Made by a program: the position numbers and the translations under genes. A stretch of DNA of 49,016 bases from Candidatus Dormiibacterota bacterium (GTDB lineage Bacteria; Chloroflexota; Dormibacteria; Dormibacterales; Dormibacteraceae), in NCBI GenBank assembly GCA_955652675.1, contig CATPBP010000081.1, positions 1 to 49,016 on the forward strand, in the 5' to 3' direction. The notes below the pieces were generated by a model. It worked only from the letters and a program-made list of their open reading frames with translations. It did not search any database and was not told the origin of the DNA. Below are positions 23,344 through 32,391 of this stretch, one piece after another (position 1 is the first letter of the stretch; the number at the start of each line of letters is the position of its first letter).

Positions 23344-24368
23344 TCCAGCGGAAAGAAGCAGGCGGCCTGGTGGTCGCCGAGCTGGACCTCGTCGAGCGGG
23401 GGGATCTCCTCGGCGCACCGCTCCTGGGCCTTGAAGCATCGCGTGCGGAAGCGGCAACCCGAAGGCGGGTTCACCGGGGAGGGCACCTCGCCCTTGAGGA
23501 TGATGCGCCGGCGCTGCCGCTCGACCCTCGGGTCGGGTATCGGGATGGCCGAGAGCAGCGATCCCGTGTACGGGTGCTTCGGTCGCCGGTGAAGGTCGCC
23601 GGCCCCGGCCAGCTCCACGACCTTTCCGAGGTACATCACCGCGATCCGGTCGGAGATGTGCTTGACCAGGGAGAGGTCGTGGGCGATGAACAGGAAGGTC
23701 AGGTTGAACTGCTCCTGCAAGCTCTCCAGGAGATTGATGATCTGGGCCTGGATGGAGACGTCGAGCGCGCTTACCGGCTCGTCGCAGACGATGAAGCTGG
23801 GCTCCACCGCCAGGGCCCTGGCGATTCCCACACGCTGCCGCTGGCCGCCGGAGAACTCGTGCGGGTAGCGGTTGGCGAACTCGGGGTTCAGACCGACCAC
23901 CCGCAGCAGCTCCTGGATTCGCTCGCCGCGCTCGCCACGGTGCTGGTACAGGCCGTGGATGTCCAGGGGCTCTCCCACGATCTCCCCCACTGTCTGCCGC
24001 GGGTCGAGCGAGGCGAAGGGGTCCTGGAAGATCATCGCCATCTCCCGCCGCATCCGCCGCATGGCGCCCCCCGACAGGCCGGTCACCTCCTGGCCCTTGA
24101 ATCGAACGCTTCCCTCGGTCGGCTCGACCAGGCGGAGGATGCTGCGCCCCAGCGTCGACTTGCCGCAGCCGGACTCGCCGACCAGGCCCAGCGTCTCCCC
24201 CTGCCGGATCGCCATGTCGACACCGTCCACCGCCCGGACATGGGCGACAGTCCGCTGGAGTATTCCGGAGGTGATCGGGAACCACGTCTTCAGACCCGTC
24301 ACCTCGACCAGTGGATCCTCCGCAGTCCAGGCCCGCGCCAGGTTGGGTCGGGTGGTGGCTTCAGGCAT
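23340..24368 (-). CDS. dppF: dipeptide/oligopeptide ABC transporter ATP-binding protein (DppF type)
   Basis: A 342-residue ABC ATPase. Walker A is [11 protein letters not shown], the signature is [15 protein letters not shown] and Walker B is [12 protein letters not shown]. The C-terminal oligopeptide-transporter extension [20 protein letters not shown] carries the cysteines found in Dpp/Opp ATPases, several of which bind an iron-sulfur cluster. It pairs with DppD to drive import through DppB and DppC. The ATG overlaps the DppD stop by 8 bases, and the stop overlaps the Rieske start. The substrate is not defined by the ATPase. Confidence 0.9.
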   Translation of the reverse strand: MPEATTRPNLARAWTAEDPLVEVTGLKTWFPITSGILQRTVAHVRAVDGVDMAIRQGETLGLVGESGCGKSTLGRSILRLVEPTEGSVRFKGQEVTGLSGGAMRRMRREMAMIFQDPFASLDPRQTVGEIVGEPLDIHGLYQHRGERGERIQELLRVVGLNPEFANRYPHEFSGGQRQRVGIARALAVEPSFIVCDEPVSALDVSIQAQIINLLESLQEQFNLTFLFIAHDLSLVKHISDRIAVMYLGKVVELAGAGDLHRRPKHPYTGSLLSAIPIPDPRVERQRRRIILKGEVPSPVNPPSGCRFRTRCFKAQERCAEEIPPLDEVQLGDHQAACFFPLE

Positions 24369-25377
24369 CCGGTCCTCCCCCGGCCCGGGCGGCGTCCAGG
24401 TCTGCGCCCGCCTGGGTCACCCAGCAGGCCGCCCTCTGGGTGCTCCCCACCGGCAGCAGCTCCGGCGTCTCCTTCACGCAGCGCTCGACCCGGAAGAGGC
24501 AGCGAGGATGGAAGGCGCAGCCGCTCGGAACGTTCGTCAGGTCAGGCGGCAGCCCCTCTATCGCCTGGAGCGGCCCGTGCTCCCCTGCGTCGAGCCGTGG
24601 CATGGAGCGCAGCAAGGACCAGGTGTAGGGATGCTTCGGGTGGTCGAAGACGTCCTCGGTGGCTCCGCTTTCGACCACCCGGCCCGCGTACATCACCATC
24701 ACCCGCTCGCACATGCCGGCCACCACCCCCAGGTTGTGGGTGATCAGGATGGTGGCGGTCCCGGATTCCCGGTTGACGTTTTGCAGGAGCTCGAGGATCT
24801 GGGCCTGGATGGTCACGTCCAGCGCCGTCGTCGGCTCGTCGGCGATCAGCACCGAGGGCGCCGTGGTCAGGCCCATCGCGATCATCGCCCGCTGCCGCAT
24901 GCCCCCTGAGAACTGGTGCGGATAGGCGCGCACCCGGCTCTCGGGCTCCGAGATGCCGACCCGCCTGAAGACCGAGACGGCCTCTTTGATCGAGTCCATC
25001 ATGTTCAGCCCTTTGTGCAGGCGGAGCGGCTCCCCGACCTGCCAGCCGGTGCGGTAGACCGGGTTGAGCGAGGTCATCGGGTCCTGGAAGATCATGGCGA
25101 TCTCCTCGCCTCGGACCTCCTGCATCTCGCGCTCGGAGCTCTTGAGCAGGTCACGCCCCCTGAAAAGGACCTCCCCGCCCACCACCCGCCCCGGCCGCTG
25201 CAGCAGACGCATGATGCTGAGGACGGTGACGGACTTCCCGGAACCCGACTCGCCGACGATCCCCAGCGTCTCGCCGGGATCGAGGTGAAAGTCCACCCCG
25301 TCGACCGCTTTGACCAGCCCGTCCTTGGTCGGGAAGACGGTCTTGAGTCCTCTCACCTCGAGCAGGCGTTCAGCCAT
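24361..25377 (-). CDS. dppD: dipeptide/oligopeptide ABC transporter ATP-binding protein (DppD type)
   Basis: A 338-residue ABC ATPase with Walker [14 protein letters not shown], signature [15 protein letters not shown], Walker [13 protein letters not shown] and the C-terminal [20 protein letters not shown] motif of the oligopeptide class. It is the first of the three-gene block dppD, dppF, Rieske. The start ATG (25375-25377) begins [13 protein letters not shown], which fits family N-termini; a GTG at 25416 would add 13 residues without homology. An AT-rich 88-base stretch upstream is shared with the divergent 53-residue gene and probably holds a second promoter inside the transporter cluster. 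Confidence 0.9.
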   Translation of the reverse strand: MAERLLEVRGLKTVFPTKDGLVKAVDGVDFHLDPGETLGIVGESGSGKSVTVLSIMRLLQRPGRVVGGEVLFRGRDLLKSSEREMQEVRGEEIAMIFQDPMTSLNPVYRTGWQVGEPLRLHKGLNMMDSIKEAVSVFRRVGISEPESRVRAYPHQFSGGMRQRAMIAMGLTTAPSVLIADEPTTALDVTIQAQILELLQNVNRESGTATILITHNLGVVAGMCERVMVMYAGRVVESGATEDVFDHPKHPYTWSLLRSMPRLDAGEHGPLQAIEGLPPDLTNVPSGCAFHPRCLFRVERCVKETPELLPVGSTQRAACWVTQAGADLDAARAGGGPDA

Positions 25378-25451
25378 GAAGGCGCGATTCCCCCCGCCAG
25401 TCCGTTCGAAGTCCACACCGCCCGGGCCTCAAACTCTCCGTTAGATAGACA

Positions 25452-25481
25452 TTTACCGCCATACCCACCTGCTGATATACT
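25452..25481 (+). promoter_or_regulatory. candidate sigma-70-like promoter for the 53-residue protein
   Basis: TTTACC (25452-25457) and TATACT (25476-25481) are separated by 18 bases within the most AT-rich stretch of the window. The downstream leader of about 30 bases contains GGAGG ahead of the ATG at 25522, so this gene, unlike many here, appears to have a normal leader. Confidence 0.45.
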
Positions 25482-25521
25482 GATACTGCGGATATCACAT
25501 TAGACCCTGGAGGTTTCGAGA

Positions 25522-25683
25522 ATGATTCACGCGCTTTTGGTTCTGGCGGTAGTGCTCTTCGTTCTGTGGCTACTGATCCACTCAACGGTGGCGATCGCCA
25601 ACTTGCTGTGGCTCATCATCCTGATCGCGGTCGTGCTCTGGGTGCTCGGCTTCCTGCGTGGCGGCGGCAGCAGGACGGTCTAG
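25522..25683 (+). CDS. 53-residue hydrophobic two-helix membrane protein
   Basis: A short plus-strand frame from ATG 25522 to TAG 25681-25683, with ribosome site GGAGG nine bases upstream. Two hydrophobic helices (about residues 3-18 and 25-45) are joined by HSTVAIA and end in LRGGGSRTV. Size and pattern resemble the small hydrophobic lmo0937/DUF5670-like proteins found in many bacteria, often stress-linked; this assignment is from pattern only. It lies antiparallel inside the dpp cluster, between dppC and dppD, and converges on dppC with 15 bases between stops. Confidence 0.7.
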   Translation: MIHALLVLAVVLFVLWLLIHSTVAIANLLWLIILIAVVLWVLGFLRGGGSRTV

Positions 25684-25698
25684 CGGACCGGCTGCTCA

Positions 25699-26619
25699 TC
25701 AGCGCAGCCGCGGGTCGAAAGCGTCCCGCACCGCATTACCAAAGATGTTGGCCGCCAGCACGGTGAGAAAGATCATCACCCCTGGGAAGATGACCAGGTA
25801 GGGCGAATGGTGGTAATAGGTCTCGGCGTGGCTGAGCATATTTCCCCAGCTCGGCGTCGGGGGATGAATGCCAAGGCCCAGGAAGTCGAGAGCCGCTTCC
25901 ACCAGGATCACGGCCCCCACGCCGAGGCTGGCGGCAACGACCATCACCGGAAGAACGTTCGGTAGCAGGTGGCGCAGGATGAGCCTGGCGTCACCTGCTC
26001 CGATCGACCTGGTTGCGAGCACGAAGTCGCGGTTCTTCACGCTCAGCACTTCTCCGCGAACCAGCCGCGCCACGACTCCCCAGCCCACCGAGGCGATGAT
26101 GACCGCCAGCGTCAGCGCGTTGGGGCGGAAGAGGATGGACATCAGGATGAAGAGGAAGATGGCGGGGATTGCGAGCACCATGTCGACGAAGCGCATAAGC
26201 AGCTCGTCAACCCAGCGCCCGTAGTAGCCGGCCAGCAGGCCCACCCCGCCCCCCACCACGAGCTGGAGGGCCACCGCCAGGAAGCCCACTCCCAGTGAGA
26301 TCTGGGCTCCGTAGATGAGCCTGGTCAGGGTGTCACGGCCCGTCTCGTCCGCCCCCAGCAGGTGGCGTGCATCCGGCGGCTGGAACTGGCTGTCGAGATC
26401 CTGGCGGGTGGGTTGATAGTGGGTCACGAGCTGGGCCAGGAGCGGCGCGCTGATCGCTATCACGGCGAGCACCAGGATGAAGACGCCCGCCGCCATCCCG
26501 ATCCGGTTCTCTCTGAGCTCCTCCCAGGACGCCGACCAGAAGCTCTGCGCCGGCCGCCGCGCCCTGCCCTCGCTGGCCTGGGGGAGTTCGAACTCGCCGG
26601 CGGCGCCCTGACCTATCAC
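25699..26619 (-). CDS. dppC: dipeptide ABC transporter permease (DppC type)
   Basis: A 306-residue permease with a cytoplasmic N-terminus, a first helix at about 41-60, an extracellular loop containing HLLGADETGRDTLTRLIYGA (typical of DppC) and further helices. The EAA-type coupling loop is in FVLATRSIGAGDARLILRHL. The ending NAVRDAFDPRLR is the standard DppC C-terminus. It forms the channel with DppB. The GTG start overlaps the DppB stop by four bases (GTGA). In most bacteria dppD follows directly; here a small antiparallel gene intervenes. Confidence 0.92.
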   Translation of the reverse strand: MIGQGAAGEFELPQASEGRARRPAQSFWSASWEELRENRIGMAAGVFILVLAVIAISAPLLAQLVTHYQPTRQDLDSQFQPPDARHLLGADETGRDTLTRLIYGAQISLGVGFLAVALQLVVGGGVGLLAGYYGRWVDELLMRFVDMVLAIPAIFLFILMSILFRPNALTLAVIIASVGWGVVARLVRGEVLSVKNRDFVLATRSIGAGDARLILRHLLPNVLPVMVVAASLGVGAVILVEAALDFLGLGIHPPTPSWGNMLSHAETYYHHSPYLVIFPGVMIFLTVLAANIFGNAVRDAFDPRLR

Positions 26620-27653
26620 TGCAGCCTGATCCGGGGATCGACCGCCGCGTAGAGCAGGTCGGAGACCAGGTTGCCGAGCACCACCAGCACCGCCGCGAAG
26701 GTGACGATTCCCAGCACCATGGTGTAGTCGTAGGCCAGCGCCCGCTGAAAGGCCAGGAGCCCGATCCCTGGCCAGCTGAAGACCGCCTCGACGACGAGAG
26801 CGCCGCTGACCAGCCCCGGCAGCTCCAGCCCCACCAGCGTGACCAGCGGGATCACGGCATTGCGGAGGCCGTGAAGGTAGGTCACCCTGCGCTCGCTCAT
26901 GCCCTTCGCCCGGGCGGTCCGCACGTAGTCCTGGGAAAGAACCTCGAGCATGCTGGAGCGGGTGTAGCGGGACCAGATCGCCAGGTAGAAGAAGCTGAGG
27001 ACGACGGCCGGTAAGACGAGGTGCGCGAGGCGATCGAGAAGGTCGCCGCCGGTAAATGGAGTCGTGGTGCCGCTGGAGGGCAGAAAAGGCAGCCCCCAGT
27101 CGTGGAACTTCACCGAGAAGATCAGGATCAGCATCAGTCCGAGCCAGAACTGGGGGATGGCGACGCCGGCGATAGAGAGGAAGGAGAAGAAGTGGTCCAG
27201 CTTGCTGCCCCGGCTCAGCGCGCCCATGACTCCCAGAGGGATCGACAACAGCACGCCGAGGAGGATGGCGGTGAGGGTTAGAAGGATGGTGTTCGGCAGT
27301 CGCTCGAAGATCTGGCCCCCCACCGCCGTGCCGTCCACCATGGAGTGTCCGAAGCTGCCCTGGAGCAGTCCCGGAGTGATGCCGTGAGCTCCGACCAGCA
27401 CGCCCGCCAGACCGACTTTCTGCATGATCCAGGCGACGCCGATCCAGTCCAGGTACTGCACGTAGATGGGCTGGTCCAGGCCCAGCTCCGAGCGGAGCTG
27501 CTCCACGTCCTTGGGCGTCAGGTTGGGGTTCAGGGAGAGGCCCGGCACGTAGCTGCCGGCCGCGCTGTGCATGAGCAGGAAGGTGATCAGCGTCACTCCG
27601 ACCACGACCGGGATCGCGGCAAGCGCCCTTCTCAGAAGGAACCGGAGCAGCAC
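26616..27653 (-). CDS. dppB: dipeptide ABC transporter permease (DppB type)
   Basis: A 345-residue permease starting MLLRFLLRRALAAIPVVVGV, the usual DppB N-terminal helix, with a long periplasmic segment and then five helices. The coupling loop is DYVRTARAKGMSERRVTYLH and the protein ends VDPRIRLQ. Together with DppC it forms the translocation path. It is preceded, 32 bases away, by the substrate-binding protein and followed by dppC with a 4-base overlap. The start is a GTG at 27651-27653. Confidence 0.92.
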   Translation of the reverse strand: MLLRFLLRRALAAIPVVVGVTLITFLLMHSAAGSYVPGLSLNPNLTPKDVEQLRSELGLDQPIYVQYLDWIGVAWIMQKVGLAGVLVGAHGITPGLLQGSFGHSMVDGTAVGGQIFERLPNTILLTLTAILLGVLLSIPLGVMGALSRGSKLDHFFSFLSIAGVAIPQFWLGLMLILIFSVKFHDWGLPFLPSSGTTTPFTGGDLLDRLAHLVLPAVVLSFFYLAIWSRYTRSSMLEVLSQDYVRTARAKGMSERRVTYLHGLRNAVIPLVTLVGLELPGLVSGALVVEAVFSWPGIGLLAFQRALAYDYTMVLGIVTFAAVLVVLGNLVSDLLYAAVDPRIRLQ

Positions 27654-27685
27654 CCTCTCAGGACACCTCGATGGGCCTTCGGCGC

Positions 27686-29437
27686 CTACTTACCGTCGCT
27701 GACGTAGACGTCCTTGTACCAGGGCCGTGCCCCGTACTGGTTCCAGGGCCCCACGCCGAAGTTCTGGACACGCTTGCTGATCCCCCAAAGGCCCTTCGGA
27801 TAGGTCACCAGCGGCGTCGGCAGGTCCTGCATCAGGATGTCCTGGATCTTGGCGTAGACATCCTTGCGCTTGTTCCGATCCACCGTCTGCACGCCTTCGT
27901 CGAGCAGGCTGTCGATCTCCGGGTTCTTGTAGCCGGAACCATTCAGCGCGCCGTTGCCGATGGAGGTCGACTTGTAATACTGGGTCTGGTCCGGGTCGGC
28001 GTTCTCGGAGATCCCGAGCAGGATCATCTCGAAGTCCCGGGTCTGGCTCAGCTGTGTCACCAGCTGGGGGAACTGGACCGGCTTCGTGGCGACGTTGGCG
28101 CCGATCTGCTTCCACTGGTCGGCCAGCACCGTTATCAGGGTCTCGCGCACCGCGTTGCCGGCGTTGGTGCGCAGCTCCCACTCCATCTTCACTCCGCCCT
28201 TGCTACGAATCCCGTCCGGACCCTTCTTCCAGCCCGCGTCGTCCAGCATCTTGTTGGCCTTGGCCAGGTCGTAGGGATACTGGGTCTTGGGCGTGGTGTG
28301 GGCCCATTGAGCCGAGCTCATGATCGAGTCGGCCGGAGTTGCCTGCCCGAAATACACCTTGTCGGCGATCTTCTTCTTGTCAAGGGCCGTGTACAGGGCC
28401 TTGCGGACCTGGGAGTCCCCGAAGATGGCCGCCTTCGGCGTCTTGGAGGCGTCGAGGTTGTGCAGGTAGTAGTCGTAAGAGGGCCGGGTGAAACCGACCC
28501 GATTGACGCTCTGCGAGTTGCCGAGGTCGTCCCAGACGCTGTTGTCGACGACGCCGATGTCGATCTCGCCCGTCTTGAGCAGGTTTGCGTTGGCCACGAA
28601 GCTGGGCGTGACCTTGAACACGTGCTGGTCTATGTAAGTCTTGCCCCGAAACCAGTTGTCGTTGCGCTTGATGACGTACTGGCTGCCCTTGTCCCACTTC
28701 ACGGGTGCCATCGCGCCGCTCACCACGGTGGGCAGGTTGTTCATCTCGCTGCTGGGCATCGCCTCCGGCCTCAGCTTCTCCCATACGTGCTTGGGCAGGA
28801 TCCCCCCGGTTCCGCTGGTGCCTGTGCAGAAAGTGATGAGGAAGGGGGCGAAGACCTTGGTGGTCTTGATGACGACGGTCTGAGGGTCGGCCGCTGTGAC
28901 GCTCTGTATGTACTGCTCGGCCTGGGGCCGATAGCGGGCCTTGGCGCCCTTCCACTCGGGGGCGTACATGAGCTGATAGGTGAAGGCCACGTCGTCGGCA
29001 GTGAGCGGCTGGCCGTCGGACCACTGGACTCCCTTGTGGAGCTTGAAAGTGTAGGAGAGGCCATCGGAAGACACCTTGGGGACGTCGGTAGCGAGGTTGG
29101 GGAGCAGGTTGGCCTGGTTGTCGATGCTGAGGAGGGCGTCATATAGGCGGTAGGCGATCGTCTGGCTGTACACGTCGTTGATGTAGAGGGGGTTCAGGTT
29201 GGCGATGTCGGTGGGGTTGCCCTCGACGACGTGGCCGCCGCGCTTGGCGTTCTGGGTGTTGGTCTGAGTGCCGCTGTTACCACCGCCGCAGGCCGCGAGC
29301 AGCTCCATGCCGCCGGCCAGGAAGGTTGTGAAGGCCAGGCTCCCGCCCATCCCGCGCAGGAAGTCGCGACGCGACCAGGCATCGAGAAAGTCCTCGAAAT
29401 TGGAGAAGTCGTTCTCGGATACGTCCCTACGACCCAC
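27686..29437 (-). CDS. dppA: dipeptide ABC transporter substrate-binding lipoprotein with Tat signal
   Basis: A 583-residue family 5 extracellular solute-binding protein. The N-terminus has a twin-arginine signal (WSRRDFLRGM, Arg23-Arg24) followed by a hydrophobic core and the lipobox LLAAC with Cys50, so it is exported folded and anchored by lipid. The mature part has the family features (GGHVVEGNPTDIANLNPLYI, YTFKLHKGVQWSDGQPLTAD). It captures the ligand, not necessarily a peptide, for DppBC. The GTG at 29437 was chosen because GGAGG lies six bases upstream; longer upstream frames overlap the divergent DUF503 gene. It is the first gene of the importer operon. Confidence 0.9.
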   Translation of the reverse strand: MGRRDVSENDFSNFEDFLDAWSRRDFLRGMGGSLAFTTFLAGGMELLAACGGGNSGTQTNTQNAKRGGHVVEGNPTDIANLNPLYINDVYSQTIAYRLYDALLSIDNQANLLPNLATDVPKVSSDGLSYTFKLHKGVQWSDGQPLTADDVAFTYQLMYAPEWKGAKARYRPQAEQYIQSVTAADPQTVVIKTTKVFAPFLITFCTGTSGTGGILPKHVWEKLRPEAMPSSEMNNLPTVVSGAMAPVKWDKGSQYVIKRNDNWFRGKTYIDQHVFKVTPSFVANANLLKTGEIDIGVVDNSVWDDLGNSQSVNRVGFTRPSYDYYLHNLDASKTPKAAIFGDSQVRKALYTALDKKKIADKVYFGQATPADSIMSSAQWAHTTPKTQYPYDLAKANKMLDDAGWKKGPDGIRSKGGVKMEWELRTNAGNAVRETLITVLADQWKQIGANVATKPVQFPQLVTQLSQTRDFEMILLGISENADPDQTQYYKSTSIGNGALNGSGYKNPEIDSLLDEGVQTVDRNKRKDVYAKIQDILMQDLPTPLVTYPKGLWGISKRVQNFGVGPWNQYGARPWYKDVYVSDGK

Positions 29438-29545
29438 GTCCACCCTCCTTGCTGGTTCTCCGCTCCTGCCATGGGAAGCCCGTGAATGCCGCATTATGGG
29501 GCTGTTCCCAGAGCAGGTCAAAAGTTTGCCTGGATGGCCCCCCCT

Positions 29546-29836
29546 ATGGTGATTGGAACTATACGCGTAACCCTTCATCTGCCCAATGCCGGTTCGCTCA
29601 AGGCCAAGCGGCACGTCGTCAGCGGTCTTTTGAAACGGATTCGGCACGAGTTCCAGGTCGCCGCCGCGGAGGTCGGAGACCGCGACCACTGGCAGCTGGC
29701 CGAGCTGGGCGTGGCCTGCGTGAGCGCCGACGGCAGGCACGCCGATGAGATCATGGCCCACGTATTGAGATTCGTCGAACGATCCGCCGGCGAAGCCCAG
29801 ATCGCCGACGTCTCCACCGAACTCATACGGCTCTAA
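29546..29836 (+). CDS. DUF503 family protein
   Basis: A 96-residue protein matching DUF503: MVIGTIRVTLHLPNAGSLKA, then KRHVVSGLLKRIRHEF, AAAEVGDRDHWQLAELGVA and a terminal strand. The family is small, soluble and widespread, with ferredoxin-like topology. Relatives often sit near rbfA and nusA and are suspected of a ribosome- or RNA-related role, not demonstrated. The start is set at ATG 29546 by family N-termini; an ATG at 29534 would add four residues. It precedes the helicase gene, with a hairpin repeat between them. Confidence 0.85.
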   Translation: MVIGTIRVTLHLPNAGSLKAKRHVVSGLLKRIRHEFQVAAAEVGDRDHWQLAELGVACVSADGRHADEIMAHVLRFVERSAGEAQIADVSTELIRL

Positions 29837-29842
29837 CGACGC

Positions 29843-29894
29843 GGGGGAACCCAGGTTCCCCCCACGGACCCACCCTACCCGCAGGGGCGGGGGA
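29843..29894. repeat. two-hairpin GC-rich intergenic repeat, copy A
   Basis: Directly after the DUF503 stop. The first stem pairs GGGGGAACC (29843-29851) with GGTTCCCCC (29854-29862). It is followed by CACGG and a second GC-rich inverted segment around CCCGCAGGG. The architecture matches copy B at 44395-44436, with paired base changes in the stem. Confidence 0.6.
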
Positions 29895-29901
29895 ATGTCT
29901 T

Positions 29902-29907
29902 TAGTCT
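29902..29907 (+). promoter_or_regulatory. -10 box TAGTCT upstream of the helicase
   Basis: TAGTCT ends 11 bases before the ATG at 29919. It predicts a leader of only a few bases, without a clear ribosome site. Confidence 0.4.
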
Positions 29908-29918
29908 CTTCTTAAAGC

Positions 29919-32318
29919 ATGGCTACCACAGTGACGAGCTATCTGCGGGAGTTTCAGGAGAGTCGGCCTTGGCCGCTGGATGACTTTCAGATCGAAGCGA
30001 TCGAAAAGCTGGACACGCACAGTGGCGTGCTGGTCAGTGCCCCGACATCCAGTGGCAAGACGGTGGTCGCGGACTACTGCAACTTCCGGGCTCTCCACGA
30101 GGGGTCGAGGGTCATCTACACCACGCCGCTCAAGGCACTGAGCAACCAGAAGTACCACGACTTCGTAGGCGAATACGGCGCCGAGAAGGTGGGGCTGGTG
30201 ACCGGCGAGAACACCATCAACGACGAGGCGCCGATCGTCGTCATGACCACCGAGATCCTGCGCAACGTGATCTACGAGGACCTCCCCCGGCTGGACCCCG
30301 TTCGCTACGTGGTCCTGGACGAAGTGCACTACATCGACGACTTTCCCCGCGGCTCGGTCTGGGAGGAGGTGATCGTCCAGGCCCCGAGCCACGTGAAGTT
30401 CGTCGGTCTCTCGGCCACCATCGGCAACTATCGCGATCTGGCGCGCTGGATGTCGGAGAACCGCGGCCCCGTGGCCACGGTCTTCCACGAGGAGCGGCCG
30501 ACCGAGCTCAAGCTCTGGCTGGCGATGCGCAACCGCTTCTATCAGCTGTTCGCCGAGGACGGCGGCATCGATCAGCGAACCTGGCAGCACGCGGTGCAGG
30601 AAGACGAGGCCGCCTACCGCGTCCACAACTTCCGCGACCTGCCCTCCAACGACATGCTGAGAGTTATCGGCGAGCTGGAGCGGCTGGAGATGCTGCCCGC
30701 GATCTACTTCATCTTCTCGCGGCGGGGCTGCCGGGAAGCTCTACAGCGCTGCTCGTATCACGACTTCGACCTGACCAGCGACGAGGAGAAGCAGGTCATC
30801 GACAGGGTCAGCTCGGAGCGCCTTGCTTCGATGGTGGATCCTGACGAGGCGGCGCTCTTCCGGCGCATGGTGGACGCGAGCATGATGCGGCGGGGGCTGG
30901 CCGTCCACCACGCAGGGCTGCTCCCCTACCACAAGGAGCTGGTCGAGCACCTCTTCCAGGCCGGCCTGATCAAGGTCGTCTTCGCCACCGAGACGCTCTC
31001 GCTGGGCATCAACATGCCCGCCAAAGCGGTCGTCGTGTCCTCCTTCACCAAGTTCGACGGCGTGAGCTTCGCCACCCTCACCCCCGGCGAGCTGACGCAG
31101 CTGATGGGCCGCGCCGGGCGGCGTGGCATCGACGTGCGCGGCCACGGCGTGGTCCTGAAGGAGTCGGACGTCGCCATCGGCACCATCTACGAGGTGGCGA
31201 TGGGCGAGGGGCTGATCGTCGAGTCGAAGTTCCTTCCCAACTACAACATGGCGTTGAACCTGCTCCGCCTCTACTCGCCGGAGCAGGCGGACGAGCTGAT
31301 GGCCCGCTCCTTCGGCCAGTTCCAGAAGAGGCTGGCCGCCGACGAGACCGCCGACCGGCTCGAGAACGCCAGGACCCGCCTGGCCGACCTGAAAGCCACC
31401 TGGCCCGACTGCTGCCGCCTGGAGGACGTGGCGCTGTACTTTCGGAACGAGGAGCGCCTGCGTTCGATCAGGGCCGAGATCCGGAGGCTGCGCCGCGAGG
31501 CGGTGCCGGTGCCGCGCCGGGGCCGCGGCCAGGGCGGTTTTCGGGGCCGGCCGCACGGCATGGTCGGACGCCAGATGCACAAGCTCGAGCAGGAGCGCCA
31601 GGAGCTGCAACAGCGTCAGCGCAAGTTGAAGGTCGTGCGCTGCCCGCGCTTCGGGGAGCACCTTGCCGCCTACGGCGAGTACCGCCGGCTCGAGCGCGAA
31701 CTGCGCGAGGGCGAGCGGGCGGTCAAGGACCAGTCCAACGAGTACCAGCGCAAGCTGCGGCGGCTCTGCTCGATCCTGCGGGAGACGGGCTTCCTGGCCG
31801 ATGACAAGCCGACCGAGAAGGGTTTGCTGGCCGCACGTGTGTACGGCGAGAACACCCTTCTGGTCACCGAGGCGATGTGGCTGGGCTGGTTCGAGGGACT
31901 TCGGCCCGAGGAGATGGCGGCCGCCATCGTCATGCTGGCCACCGAGGATCGGGGCCGGGACCGCGGCCCCCGGCAGCCGCGGCGGTACCCGACCCCGGCG
32001 GTTGCACAGACGGCGCGCCTGCTGCGGTCTCTGTACTTTCGCTTCGCCGAGCTGGAGCAGGACCTGGACGAGCCGCAGCTTCGGCCGCCCTCGCACGACT
32101 ACATCGACTTCGCCTTCCGCTGGGCATCGGGCGAGCCGATGGACACCATCCCGCTGCCGCCGAACGTGGACATCGGAGACGCGATCAAGGCCATGAAGGC
32201 GCTGTACTCGCTCCTTCGCCAGCTGGAGTTCGCCCTCCGCCAGCGCCACATGCCGCTGCGCGACACCGTCAAGGCCGCCGTCGATGCAATGGAGCGCGAC
32301 GTAATCCGCCGAACTTAA
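29919..32318 (+). CDS. helY: Ski2/Mtr4-like DEAD/DEAH-box RNA helicase (HelY type)
   Basis: A 799-residue superfamily 2 helicase. Motif I is APTSSGKTVV with Lys47, motif II DEVH at 134-137, motif III SATIGN, motif V TETLSLGINMP, and motif VI QLMGRAGRRGID at about 395-406. The C-terminal half has a helical, Arg-rich linker (RRGRGQGGFRGRPHG) and a winged-helix/ratchet-like DSHCT-type region. This is the Ski2-like group known in actinobacteria as HelY, thought to unwind structured RNA during decay or processing. Start context is weak, but ATG 29919 gives a full-length N-terminus. The next gene has its own -10 box. Confidence 0.9.
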   Translation: MATTVTSYLREFQESRPWPLDDFQIEAIEKLDTHSGVLVSAPTSSGKTVVADYCNFRALHEGSRVIYTTPLKALSNQKYHDFVGEYGAEKVGLVTGENTINDEAPIVVMTTEILRNVIYEDLPRLDPVRYVVLDEVHYIDDFPRGSVWEEVIVQAPSHVKFVGLSATIGNYRDLARWMSENRGPVATVFHEERPTELKLWLAMRNRFYQLFAEDGGIDQRTWQHAVQEDEAAYRVHNFRDLPSNDMLRVIGELERLEMLPAIYFIFSRRGCREALQRCSYHDFDLTSDEEKQVIDRVSSERLASMVDPDEAALFRRMVDASMMRRGLAVHHAGLLPYHKELVEHLFQAGLIKVVFATETLSLGINMPAKAVVVSSFTKFDGVSFATLTPGELTQLMGRAGRRGIDVRGHGVVLKESDVAIGTIYEVAMGEGLIVESKFLPNYNMALNLLRLYSPEQADELMARSFGQFQKRLAADETADRLENARTRLADLKATWPDCCRLEDVALYFRNEERLRSIRAEIRRLRREAVPVPRRGRGQGGFRGRPHGMVGRQMHKLEQERQELQQRQRKLKVVRCPRFGEHLAAYGEYRRLERELREGERAVKDQSNEYQRKLRRLCSILRETGFLADDKPTEKGLLAARVYGENTLLVTEAMWLGWFEGLRPEEMAAAIVMLATEDRGRDRGPRQPRRYPTPAVAQTARLLRSLYFRFAELEQDLDEPQLRPPSHDYIDFAFRWASGEPMDTIPLPPNVDIGDAIKAMKALYSLLRQLEFALRQRHMPLRDTVKAAVDAMERDVIRRT

Positions 32319-32377
32319 TTAATCGGCTCCTGCGAAGCGCCGACGCGGCCGGAGAGGTTAAAGTCGGGCACGGCGGA

Positions 32378-32383
32378 TAGGAT
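32378..32383 (+). promoter_or_regulatory. -10 box TAGGAT upstream of the deoxyribosyltransferase-like gene
   Basis: TAGGAT ends 8 bases before the ATG at 32392, with AGTCGCGC between and no ribosome site. Confidence 0.55.
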
Positions 32384-32391
32384 AGTCGCGC

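Noticed and set aside
27671..29146. A 491-codon plus-strand open frame over the dppA gene
   Set aside because: Mirror of dppA codon bias; the minus-strand product has a Tat signal, lipobox and a full binding-protein fold.
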